A DNA stretch of 64,000 nucleotides from Ailanthus altissimus (taxonomy: Eukaryota > Streptophyta > Magnoliopsida > Sapindales > Simaroubaceae), in NCBI GenBank assembly GCA_946807835.1, contig OX327702.1, positions 9,734,001-9,798,000 of the forward strand. Reading direction: 5' to 3'. The notes beneath the pieces were generated by a model, which saw nothing but the letters and a program-made list of their open reading frames with translations, had not been told where the DNA came from and ran no database searches. The position numbers were made by a program, and so were the translations under genes. Shown one piece after another: positions 11,555 through 22,379 of this stretch; positions within the stretch are counted from its first letter, which is position 1, and every line of letters begins with the position of its first letter.

Positions 11555-14500
11555 TGTCACGCCCCAAACCCAAAAGATTCGACACACTACATAACTTACA
11601 TTCATTCAATAATAAGCACACATACAATCTTAAGGTTTCTAGTATATTTTTAAATTCTTGTTTACGGGTTAGTCTCATGTTTAAAAATATAAACATAAAT
11701 ATTTTATTGACAATATTTAAACATTCATTTCAATTTTTTAAAATTTTAACAATTGAATTATGACTGGGGCAGTTAGTAAACCGAAGATACGCTGAGTTTT
11801 CTTAGAGATTAATATTCTATTACGTCACTAGTAGCAACTTTGTTACCGAAAATCCAGAATATATTCATTGCAAATTCTTACTTAAAATCAACTCATAACC
11901 ACACTTAATAAATAATAGATAAGTATTTATTCAATAGGGACAAATCAAATATCTTAACTCATGTATCCCCAAATGAAACACTCAGCAACTTAGAGAACCC
12001 GAGAAACAGCAGAAGCCTTGCCAAATCCACTAAGCACACATGTAACTTATTTACCTGAAATCACCATAAACTATAATGAGTATAAAACTCAGTAAGCAAA
12101 TTAGTTTTTCATATATCAAATACAAATACATATATGTACACAATGCATGTGTATTATATGCTGTGATAAATTAAAATCATAATCTTATCAAATCACATGT
12201 TAAATAAGCGCTTACACATTCTTTCAAAACATATAATAAGAATACCATCACTCAACTACTACTTAGTAGGACTTTTATATCACATAATGAGCCAAATGTC
12301 ACCCGTCGATGACATACTGTATGAGAAGAATAGTGTTGTGTGTTTTCTATAACACAAATTAGCGCAAGTGCACGTTGTCGCAACAAGTAATATATGATAA
12401 GTAGAGTGTCGATCCCACAGAGAATGATTTATCTTTTCTAGTTTAAGTACCGAAATGGTGTCTTTCTACTATTATCCAGAAAATGATTTAATGTATGATA
12501 TTAAACTACTCAAGTAAAAGAACAACTTAATTATGCTAAGTGATAAACTAAATTACCAACAAGTTAAATTCAATATGAGAAATCCTAGGATTACAAACTA
12601 TCCCCCATTATGCAAATAAATTCAGCAGAATCTCTTTGATGTTTATTAGTTCTCAACTTGATATATTGACCAAAACACTTAACACATCACAAGCCTCTTT
12701 TGCAGGTCAAGTGAATCTATTCCATCCAATCAAATATCTATATGTCTATGATAAATAAATTGAACAAAATTCATTAAGCACAAGTTTTATGAGCCATACA
12801 TGCCTTATGAGTATATGTCTATCTCATATGAAACTCAAGTGTACTACACTATGATCATGCATCAATATGCTTAAGACTAAATACCTAAATGCCTTTGTCA
12901 AGTTTATTTAAGCATTTCTAGATCAATTTAACCACTGGCCAAGTAATCAAATAGCATTAAGCACAAGCACAATGAATATATCAAAAGCTGAATTAATACC
13001 ATAAAAGAGAGAACTAAAATCAATCACATAATGAGTTCAAGGATGTAATCCTAGATGAACGAAATTAGCTCATCATTAAACTACACAATCTTGAAGCTAA
13101 TTCCATCAATACATGTAAACTAAACATTTTACAACAAGTAAAGAATCAAAGCAAAGAAGACATCCCTGTCAAATGCCTTTGTTGTTGAAGCTTGCTTCCC
13201 TCCTCTTTGATTTCTCCAAACTTAGAAGTTAGGTGTTTCTTTGTGTTTCTAGCTGCTGTCCCAACTAGAGTACCCCTCAAAATGTAAGTTTTTAGCAAAT
13301 AAATAGGTAAGAGCACGGAATTAGGGCGCATTTTGGGTTGCTTTTGGGTTTCCTGATTTTCAGGAACCTGTCACAACTTGTTGTCCAGGTCCCGGCGCCG
13401 CGGCGCTGCGATTTGGCGCTGCGGCGCTCAGTTTCTGCAATCGGCGCCGCGGCGCTGAAATCCAGCGCTGCGGCGCTGCACTGTTGCTACAGTGTTACTG
13501 TAGCAAACAGTGCCTCCATTCGTATTTTTATCTCTAATGCTCCGATTTGCGTCCGTTTTCCGGTATTTTTGCTCCGATAATGCCTCAACCTATAAAACAA
13601 CATTAATATGCATAAATAGCCTAATTATTGAGATAAATTGAACAAATATCAAGTTAGGAAGATAAAATAGTTTATACAATTACGCCTTATCAAATAGCAT
13701 AAGTGAGGTTTAAATTACACATATATAACGCTCATGCCTGAAGGTAAGAGCCAAACCCTCACCCTGATCATCGGTGAGTCCTCTCACATGCACCAATACG
13801 CCACCACACGAATGTGATGACTCACTTTTTCTTTAGGTACCGATAGGATCCTCCATACATACGGAACATATAACATATACCAATCCCAAAGGAAAGGCCA
13901 CATATAAAGGCTCCACAAATCACATAAGGTGCTTACTAAGTAAATATTGAGTTCAAACATCCTTAAAACACAAAACGTATCTCATGGACATTTTTCACTT
14001 CAAAAGATTTTTTTGTTAAATACATTTCATTTTGAAAGCCCACTTTTATAAAAACATGTATGTCTATGATCAATGTCAATGTTCACATTCATAAATATAT
14101 ATCTTTCACATTTCATATCAAATATACTTTGGTATAACATAAACATAAATATATTTCTAAGCACATTTACAAAATCATACATAAACAATTACTATATTTA
14201 TTATGATTTCAGTAAAAGTCTAATATACTTACCTCTTAGCACTTTCAGCTACAAGGTTTAAATCTTCTTAACCTATCAATGGAGATTAATCCTTTCATGA
14301 GCCTCAACATTCACACAAAACACTTTAAAAAGCTTACAAAATTACACATATTGCACTTATCACATCGAATTGGTCTAATTATTTGGTTTCTCAAAACCTG
14401 TTATTCTGACCACTTACACTTAACAAAATTTTATTATACATCAAATGATGTTCAATTATTTCAAAATCAGAATATATCATTCTTAACGCATATATCATTC

Positions 14501-15616
14501 TTATGTATGAATATTATATCATAATTCCTACACAATCCATTTCATAAACACCTTCAAATCCAAACTATTATCTTGACAGGATCAAGATATTTACTGAACA
14601 ATATTCAATCTCCCAAATTTATAAAATCACATACTAACTCAAAAATTATAAAACTACCACAGAATTACTCTTCAATCCATGATAAATATTTCACTTCAAA
14701 ATCACTCCCAAAAGTATTTTAAAACTATTTTATTTTATAATTTTAAAAATCTGTTAATCAAATACTGCAATGAGCTGACACTCTTTAAAAAATCATAAAC
14801 AATTTAACTACATTGATCTAAATTCTCAATTCTAAGTATATTATATTAGACATATAAACTTATCATATTCCATAAATTCGTAATTTTTGAAGATCATTCA
14901 GCAGATCAAAAATTATTTGTCACTGTATCATATTGTTAACACAGGAAATTTTTAAAATTTCAGGGTCATTTTGGTAAATTCACTACAAATTTAATTTCTG
15001 AAATTTTCAATCGATTCAAAGTCTCAAATAACTCTAGACATGTATAATTTCATATACTCAAAATCTAAAACTAGAATCAAAGCACAACAATTTATAAAAC
15101 TTTCGAATCAAGAGACTATCAAGAAGAAATTCTACAATTCATCATGATTTATCAAGTTATCTACATAATCCTAATCAATTCTCACAATATCTTATAAAAT
15201 CCACATAAAATCCTCAATTGTACATATTTCAAATATCAAAACTTAAAGTAATTAACTAAATTAACACTAAGAAACTAAGAAAGGGTTATAATATACATCT
15301 TAAAGCTTAAATTCTAATTTTTTTTTTCCTTTTTTTTTCTTCTTCTTCTCTTTCTCTCCCCTTTCTTTCTCTCTTTTCTCACTCTAAAACAGGTGGCTCG
15401 ACCAAAATGAGTGAATTAGGGTTTCAAAAGTGTATTTTATACTAAGATGCTAATTTTTAGTATTTATGAATTAGCCCCTAAAATTTTTAAAGTATTACAA
15501 TTTGGTCCCTAAAATAAATCTAAAGTCTTGCAAATAAACTCAATATTAATAATATGTCCTTAAACTATAAAAGTAATACTAATAACAATACATAACTTAA
15601 GTATCGTCCACATACA
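11555..15616 (-). repeat. Chromovirus-like (Tekay/Del-type) LTR remnant
   Basis: The left edge TGTCACGCCCCAAACCC (reading TTTGGGGCGTGACA on minus) and a right-hand segment with TTAGCCCCTAAAATTTTTAAAGTATTACAATTTGGTCCCTAAA are features I associate with LTRs of plant Tekay/Del elements. With the nested 1359-bp solo LTR plus its 5-bp duplication removed, about 2.7 kb remain, a plausible LTR length. The right boundary is a guess (CATACA at 15616). No target duplication, PBS or coding sequence was found, so this is a solo LTR or fragment. Confidence 0.45.
12334..13692 (-). repeat. Solo Athila-type LTR with TSD AATAG
   Basis: A 1359-bp LTR starts TGTTGTGTGTTTTC at 12334 and ends GCCTTATCA at 13692. 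Exact 5-bp copies AATAG flank it at 12329-12333 and 13693-13697. No internal region is present, so the element was reduced by LTR-LTR recombination. It is nearly identical along its length to the solo LTR at 33945-35285. A 61-codon minus-strand frame at 13146-13331 is preserved in both copies but simply reflects that identity. The GC block at about 13390-13480 has two copies of CGGCGCCGCGGCGCTG (13393 and 13442), followed by a GCTACAGT...ACTGTAGC hairpin at 13486-13504. Confidence 0.93.
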
Positions 15617-15659
15617 AATAAAATATGAATACTATACATATATATAAATATTTATTCTT

Positions 15660-16410
15660 TTCGGTGTTGGATAAGTAGTTATTACACAATTAGAATTGAA
15701 ATTATAGTTATAATTGAAAATATAATAATTATAAATTCAATTAGTATATGAATTAAAATTGGAGAAGTAAATTGTAACAATTATAATTGGAATTTTAATT
15801 AAAATTATAATTGTAGTTATAAATATAAATATAAATTGAAATTTGAATTTAAAATGTAATAATTATAAATTTAATTGCAATTGGAATTGCAATTAGAGAT
15901 ATAAATTGTAATAATAAGAATTAAAATTTCAATTAAAAATGTAATAAATATAAATATAAATGCAATTGGAATTGGAATTAAAATCATAATTTTAGTTGAA
16001 AATATTAATTGAAAATTTAATAATTATAAATTCACTTAGAATTGGAATTTAGAATTGAAATTTCAATTAAAAATGTATTAATTATAAATGCAATTGAAAT
16101 TATAATTGTAATTGTATATGCAATTGGAATTGGAATTAAAATCATAATTGTAGTTGGAAATATAAATTGAATTTTTAATTGTCAATGTAATAATTATAAA
16201 TTCAATTAAAGTTAAAATTGGAATTAAAATCATAATTCTAATTAGAAATATAAAAAATTTGAATTGAAAAATATAATAATTATAAATTCGATTGAAATAA
16301 ATAGCAATTGGAGAAGTAATAATTAGAATTAAAATTTTAATTAGAAATGAAATAATTATAAATGCAATTGAAATTGAAATGGAAATTATTATTGTACACA
16401 ATTGAAGTTA
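15660..16410. repeat. AT-rich minisatellite of AATTG/ATAATTATAAAT blocks
   Basis: About 750 bases consist almost entirely of recurring blocks such as TAATAATTATAAATnCAATTG, GGAATTGGAATTAAAATCATAATT and AAATATAAATTGAA. Copies recur every ~60-180 bases with point changes. G occurs mostly in the TTGGAATTG motif. It creates a spurious Ile-rich minus-strand frame (16401-16078), which I do not regard as a gene. Confidence 0.85.
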
Positions 16411-17170
16411 GTTATTATTACTTTCACATAACCAATTATGAATTAATCAAATTAACTTAATAAAAAAAGTGTATATAATTTTACTATGAATATGAGATAA
16501 TAAATCATAATGAATTTAAAATAATTAGCATATACTTGTTTGTTATATGTTTTAAATAATGAGGTAATATTTTCATAATTTTAATATGAATTTTGTTATG
16601 AAGTTAATCACTTATCATTTTACTCTTTGTTGCGTGTCGCGTGTATTAAATATTGGTAATTGTTTTGAGTAACTACATTATTAGTTACTAATAATATTAT
16701 AATTTTATCAAAATTAACGAAGGGAATTGATCAACATATATTTAATTTATTATAATATTTTTACATAAATTGTTAACTTTTTAATTTACTTTAATATTAA
16801 AATAATAAAATTTTAATTAAAATTATAATTCACTTAATAAAATTTTTAATTTATTCGAATATTCAATTATGATTGGAATACAACCAATTAAAATAAACTT
16901 AAAACACAAAAATAAAAACGCAATTCCCAATAAAAACCTACCTCATATATATATATATAATTAAAACTCAAGGCTCAAATTACAAACATATAGAAAAGAA
17001 TTTAAAAAGTCCAAAAAAAAACTCAACGCAATTTTTAAAATAAAAAAAAAAGAAAAACTCAAAACCAATTAAAAAAATTTATCCCAATTCAAAACATATT
17101 TTTCTATCCCAATGAAGACTCAAATTCAATTGGGTCGACTTAAACCCAAGTCCCCACCCCTACACATATT

Positions 17171-18785
17171 ACTAACGGGGCTTTTTTACCATTTCCGTTG
17201 TTAGAAAAGTCCCGAAAGGTAATTTATCATTTATATCCTTAGATTTTTTATATTTTATAAAATAAAGACACAATTTAGTACATTTTATTAAATGATTTCC
17301 TTTTTTTTTTTTGGGGGTTAATTGCTCGTGTTAAACAGAAATTTTATTTGATTCCCAAGTTTTGATTTTTCTAATTTTACCCCTTTGTTGCAAGTAATTA
17401 ACAAAAAAGAAAAGAAAAAGAAAAAACACTAAGATTTATTTAGTAAAATATGATATGTCTTCGTTAAATAAATGTATTTTAAGGTCTTCGTTATTTATGA
17501 GCTTGAATTATTAATTTCATGGTAATTCTTCTTGATTTGATGATAATATTTGATGAATGAATAATTACTACTTAATTATAAGGCATTCGTTATTTATTAC
17601 GTGTAGTCGTGGTTGTGGATTTCATTAAATTTCTTTGATACTTACAGATAAAATGAAGACGGCTTAATGTATGGATGACAATAGTTGAATACAAAGCAAT
17701 AGGATTAATAGATTGATGTGAGTTTTAATTCTTCTAATAAAATTAATTCGCTATTGCTTGTAGTGTATCATAAAAGTTTTAAGTTTGACTCCTTCCTTTT
17801 CAATGTTTAAAAAATATTAATCTAAAAAATTAATTATAGCGAAAATTTTAATAATGTTACTCCTACTATGTTATTTATAGGATCATGTAATGATATCTCA
17901 TTATTTAATAATTCAATTAATTATAATTGTACATAAAAAATAAGATAAATTTTTTAAAAATAAATGGCCTAGTTTTATTAAATACTCCTACGAGAATAAC
18001 ATTATAAAAGACATTCTCTTAATTAAATAGTGTCGTTTATAATTTAATAATAAATTATAGTTATAGAAGAGCAGGGCGTTTGCGCCATAAATTTTGGATT
18101 CATGTATACTCTGTGTTTGGTTTAACGGATATCACCTAAGATTTAAGAGAAGTCGAAACTAAAGATTTTGCTAGCAAGTAAGGTTTATTGTTATACTTGG
18201 GTTATAATACAACAAGCGTGTCGTAGAGCTTGGATTCTTTTTAGAGAAGGACAAGTGAAGTTTTAACAACGGGGCTATGGAGCTTTTCTAATAAGTAAGG
18301 ACGTAGAATTCTGGGTTGGATAATAAAAGCGAGAGAAAAATGATAAAAAGTTAAGATGCTTGTATATTATGTGTATTGAATAATTTATAATACAAATAAT
18401 AAGAAATCAAACCTATTTATAAGCTATAAAATTCTATACAAAATTTAATTTTACAAGGAAAAGAATCATAATTTAACATAATTTCTTATCATATTTAAAT
18501 TCTTATATAAGTTACAATACACAATTGGGCATAAAATCCTAAAATAAAATAGCCCATTAGGTTTTTATTTAGGCCGACATTAACATAAGATTATTTGTAT
18601 TTAAAAACACTCTAATCACCCATTTCCTTGACACACCTATTTTTTAAATACTAAAAATGAATTTATACTTTATATGCTCTAGTAAATGATGAAATAGTCC
18701 TTCATTAAATCCTACCATTAAGCATGTTTATTTTCTCTGCACAAATAAAAAAGATGTGGTTCCCAAATTAATTTTTCTTTTTAAC
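17171..18785. other. AT-rich intergenic DNA
   Basis: No open frame of note, no LTR termini and no RNA gene were recognised. Around 18060-18330 the base composition is more balanced (GAGCAGGGCGTTTGCGCC...), hinting at an old transcribed or transposon sequence, but no product can be assigned. Confidence 0.4.
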
Positions 18786-19030
18786 ACATTTTAAATTATG
18801 TGGCTAAAAAAATCATTAAAACTCAAAAAGAGTTAATGCAACTTTTTTTAAAATTATGTGCCGCAATGCCCAACTTTCTGCCTTGGGTTCTGCAGTGCTC
18901 AGTCTTAGGCGTTGTGGCGCCCAGGCCTAGGTTAGGTTATCGGCATATTTTGAGTGCATCTTGCTCGTTTCTTGTCTTATTTGTCCCATTTTATTCCTAT
19001 TCATTACATTTTCTGTCGTGAACTTATTTA
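18786..19030. repeat. Possible degenerate fragment of the GC-block LTR family
   Basis: GCCGCAATGCCCAACTTTCTG and TTCTGCAGTGCTCAGTCTTAGGCGTTGTGGCGCCCAGG resemble the solo LTR GC block (GGCGCTGCGGCGCTCAGTTTCTGCAATCGGCGCC) after many C-to-T changes. The downstream pyrimidine-rich stretch also resembles the LTR. The match is weak and short. Confidence 0.3.
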
Positions 19031-20745
19031 TGATAAAAAAAACACAATTAAATAGTCAAATTTTATAAATTGGAGTAAATCTCCCATTTAGAGTACTAAA
19101 TATACTAGTGCTTTTATATTCCTATCAATAACCTAAGAATAACCTTCAAGAGCTTGAGAGAACGCCACATAAAGATAAATCCTAAAAAGTGTGTTTTAAG
19201 GACGAATTAGAAAATTGCTTGAGATTTATGGTGAGACAGAGAGGAGTCGAGGCCAATCTAGACAAGGTTTAAGTAGTCTTTGAAATGAATTCCCCAAGCA
19301 TTGTAAAAAAAAATACAATGGCTAACTGGCTGAATAGTTGGGCATAGCCAATTTGTTTCTATAGATCCCAAAATATAGTAATCTAGAAGTCAACAAGTTA
19401 AATTTGCCTTTCTAAAGAAGCTTAGCCTTGACGTTTGTGATAGGATGTAAATCAAACTGAATTAGGTAGCTATCCCCTATAGACATCATATTTGATGAGA
19501 ATTCTATAATTAAAGAAAAAGGTGAGATTGTACTAGAAGTTTTTCTAAAATAGGCGTTTTTCTAAAATAGGCGTTTTGATGCTTAAGGTAGCAATGATTT
19601 GGAAAAACAAATAGGTAGGGCAAGAGAGTAAAAAGGGAGAGAAAATAATAAATAGCATTATATGTATATATGTATATATGTATATATTTATATATATATA
19701 TATTCTTGTATACTTGCGTATAGATCATTCAAGTCATTTCCTTTCTAGGTCCCTCATTGTGTAGAATTTTTTATCTATTTATAGGATAGATATTAGGTCT
19801 AACTCACAGTGTTTGAATTCTTTTAAAATTAAAAGTTTTGACCCACTTTGAGTCTCGACTCATTAGCACTACCTAATCGACTGGTTCTCTGACTATTGCC
19901 AGTCCCTTTTTCGCCCCTCATTGCACGAATTCTCTTTCACCAATTCCCTCTCCAAAATCTCCCAATTTCATGTTTTCATTCTCAATTCGTGAGTTCCATT
20001 GTTAATGTAATTTTTTTTATAAAAAAAGAAAAGAAAAAAGGAATTGATGGAAGAAATTGGTTTTAATGTTACAAGCTGTCCATGTTTATAATTCCAAAAA
20101 AGTGTCTGTTTATACATGCTATATACAAAGGTGAAAGCTGTTGCAAAGGATTATTCCCTGTTGCAAATGAAAAGTGTTCCTTTGAACAATCTTTGCTTCA
20201 ATATAGAGTTTTACGTGGTTTAAATACTTTAAAGACAAATTGAAGAAGCTATTGAATGGACTGATTGATTTTATATGTCTTATATATTTGAGCTTAAGTT
20301 GATTCATTTTTGCTCCACTAGTTTCGATGGCTTTTGAACTACATTCCCAAATATTTTTCACCTTGATCCTAAACCCCATTATAACCCTTGAAAGGTCCCT
20401 ATGATTTGTGTTATGCATGTGATCCCAGTGATTGAGAATGAGAAGATATGCAAGCCTATGGTAGATCATTTCCATTGGAATGAATTTGAGCAAAACACAT
20501 ACCCTTCAAATATATGAGAGTCGAGTGTTTATTTCCGTAAGGGTCTACGTATTTAGTTTGCTCCATCTATGAGTGAAAATACTTACTAAGTAATTGTAAG
20601 TTGTTTAAAAATGCTTGTTCATGATATGTTATAAGTTTTGAAGAGCTTGGTTGTTCTTTGTTGATGGCATTGCAACCTTTGTGTTTTTCGGAAAGTGAAT
20701 TTGAGTTTTGCACGAGAACAAGCAAAAGTTAAGTGTGGGAGAATT
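19031..20745 (+). other. Athila-type 3' noncoding region ending in a polypurine tract
   Basis: The last bases, AAAGTTAAGTGTGGGAGAATT (about 20725-20745), form a polypurine tract of Athila/Tat type directly before the LTR start TGATGAG. The upstream text, including 'CCCCATTATAACCCTTGAAAGGTCCCTATGATTTG' near 20375-20410, is the kind of sequence I know between pol and the 3' LTR in these elements. So this is the 3' end of an element internal region whose coding part is missing. A (TA)n/(TATATG)n microsatellite lies at about 19660-19702. Confidence 0.55.
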
Positions 20746-22184
20746 TGATGAGAATAAAAAATGTCATATTTTTCTCCCTTAATATTTATTCTATTAAACG
20801 TATTTTATGGCTAAATGTACTCATGGTTCTTATATTTTGATTTAGGATGCAAATGGAGACTTTAAGTGCAAAATGAAGCTAATTGGACAATTTTGGACAG
20901 TTTCAACATTGCTTTATAATCTGAGTATAACTCTCTCATCTGAGCTCCGATTACGAGGATTCAAAATGCTATGGAACGTTATAAAATAGCTCTATAACTT
21001 TCTTATTTTGATATTTGAGAGATACGAATGGCTAGGTCTAACTCTGCATTGAAATTATTGTACTTTCACTATTGATATTCTAGAATGTCCCTTAGCCTGC
21101 AATTCTAATACGAGGATTTGACACGGTTTATTTTTGAAAGTTTCCAGGTTTGGTGCCCAAATATTCCAGCTGAAAACACTGCTATCCTAGTTATATTAGA
21201 ACTTTATTTTACTTTTAATATTTTTCTTAATCAGATTTGGATGCTATTATTTTAGGATACTATTTAGAATATTCTTAGGAGATCTTGTAGGCTTCTAATA
21301 CTTATAAATAACGTGTAAAGGGGGAGAGAAACTAGCAAACTTCATACATGCCTCTCTCTTATCTCTTTCTAATTTTTTCTTCAAGTTTTTATCATGGCCC
21401 TACTTGGCTAAACTTTTATAATTGGTTGAAGGAAACAAAAGTCCCAGAATCAATAAAACCGTTAGATTTAATATATTTTTATTGTTCAATTTATGCTTTG
21501 AGTATCGAATGTTCTTATGTGTCTATTTTTATAATTGTCTTGTTTAATTACTAGGAGGCCTACTAGTTTATTATTTATTGTAATCTACTAGTAGATTAGA
21601 TATCAAATTCGCAATTGTTTGATTCCTCTAATTTGTGAAGCAACTAATATTTAATGATTACTGCATCAAAAGTTATTAGCTCTTAAGAAGAACGCTTGAC
21701 TAAATTAAATGCAACTGCTTGTGCTTGTGCTTGTGTTGTTTAACTTTATCAATCTCTCTAATTCTTAAGACTACTACTAGATTAAACCTTTAGTGCTTGT
21801 GTTGGGTTGCTTAGTACTTTGGGTTAACTAGATCGTTTATTTTTTAATTAACTGTGACTAAGAAGTGATAGAAAAATAGTTCCAATGGTGAATATTCCAA
21901 GTGTGAATTGATACATACTTGCATCGATGTTCAATTATAAATTTCGATGGTGGATGTTGACTTAGACCAAGGTTTGTTCTTTTGATTAATTTCGATACTT
22001 TAATTTGAATTGTTCCTTAGTTATTTTTCTTAATATTATTTTCATTATACTTAAACCCCTTATCCTTTTTCATGTAGCATAAAACTAGGCTTGATACTAT
22101 CTGTGGGAACGATCCTTACTCGCACCACTGCATGTAGTTTTAGGAGTATAGGGTTTATTTTTTGTTGCCTATGATAGGACATCA
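20746..22184 (+). repeat. Athila-type LTR with PPT on the left and PBS on the right
   Basis: A 1439-bp LTR starts TGATGAGAATAAAA and ends GATAGGACATCA (TGATG...CATCA inverted termini). It is preceded by a PPT and followed by a primer site, so it serves as 3' LTR of one internal region and 5' LTR of the next. Its right half matches the truncated LTR at 26053-26799. Confidence 0.8.
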
Positions 22185-22189
22185 AATTT

Positions 22190-22207
22190 TGGTGCTGTTT
22201 TCGGGGA
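22190..22207 (+). other. Decayed tRNA-Asp primer-binding site
   Basis: TGGTGCTGTTTTCGGGGA differs from the tRNA-Asp PBS TGGCGCCGTTGCCGGGGA mainly by C-to-T (and one G-to-T) changes, at the CpG-rich positions expected of methylated DNA. It sits 5 bases after the LTR end. Confidence 0.75.
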
Positions 22208-22379
22208 GTGATTCTAGTTTTTTTTTCTTCTTCTTGTCATCCTTATTTTGTTCTTGAAATTTTGAAAAAAAAATCACGTTGATTGTTTGTATTTTAACAT
22301 AAAATTTTTATTTATTTTCATCACTCTGAATTCTTTTTGATTTGTTTTTCATGGTTTATAAGAGTTTCTTTGATTATTT

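Larger units (their letters stand above)
11295..17162. mobile_element. Probable hAT-like element, filled by later insertions
   Basis: The left end TAGGGGTAGACAAATA at 11295 and the right end ...GTCCCCACCCCTA at 17162 form short terminal inverted repeats (TAGGGGTrG), a pattern common in plant hAT elements. The flanks are CACATACT (11287-11294) and CACATATT (17163-17170), an 8-bp target duplication with one mismatch. Subterminal CGAGTTtGgtCCGAG/CGGGTTGTCC motifs on the left and CAATTGGGTCGACTTAAACCC on the right also fit. No transposase is visible. The interior is occupied by an LTR remnant, a solo LTR and a minisatellite, so it was non-autonomous or has lost its gene. Confidence 0.55.

Noticed and set aside
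13146..13331. 61-codon minus frame conserved in two places (also 34758-34943)
   Set aside because: Conservation is explained by the two LTR copies being nearly identical throughout. No family was recognised.
16078..16401. 107-codon Ile-rich frame on minus
   Set aside because: Pure translation of the AT minisatellite, with no start context and no family features.
20119..20493. 124-codon frame on minus
   Set aside because: Lies antisense in the Athila 3' noncoding region. No domain is visible, and composition is that of the untranslated region.
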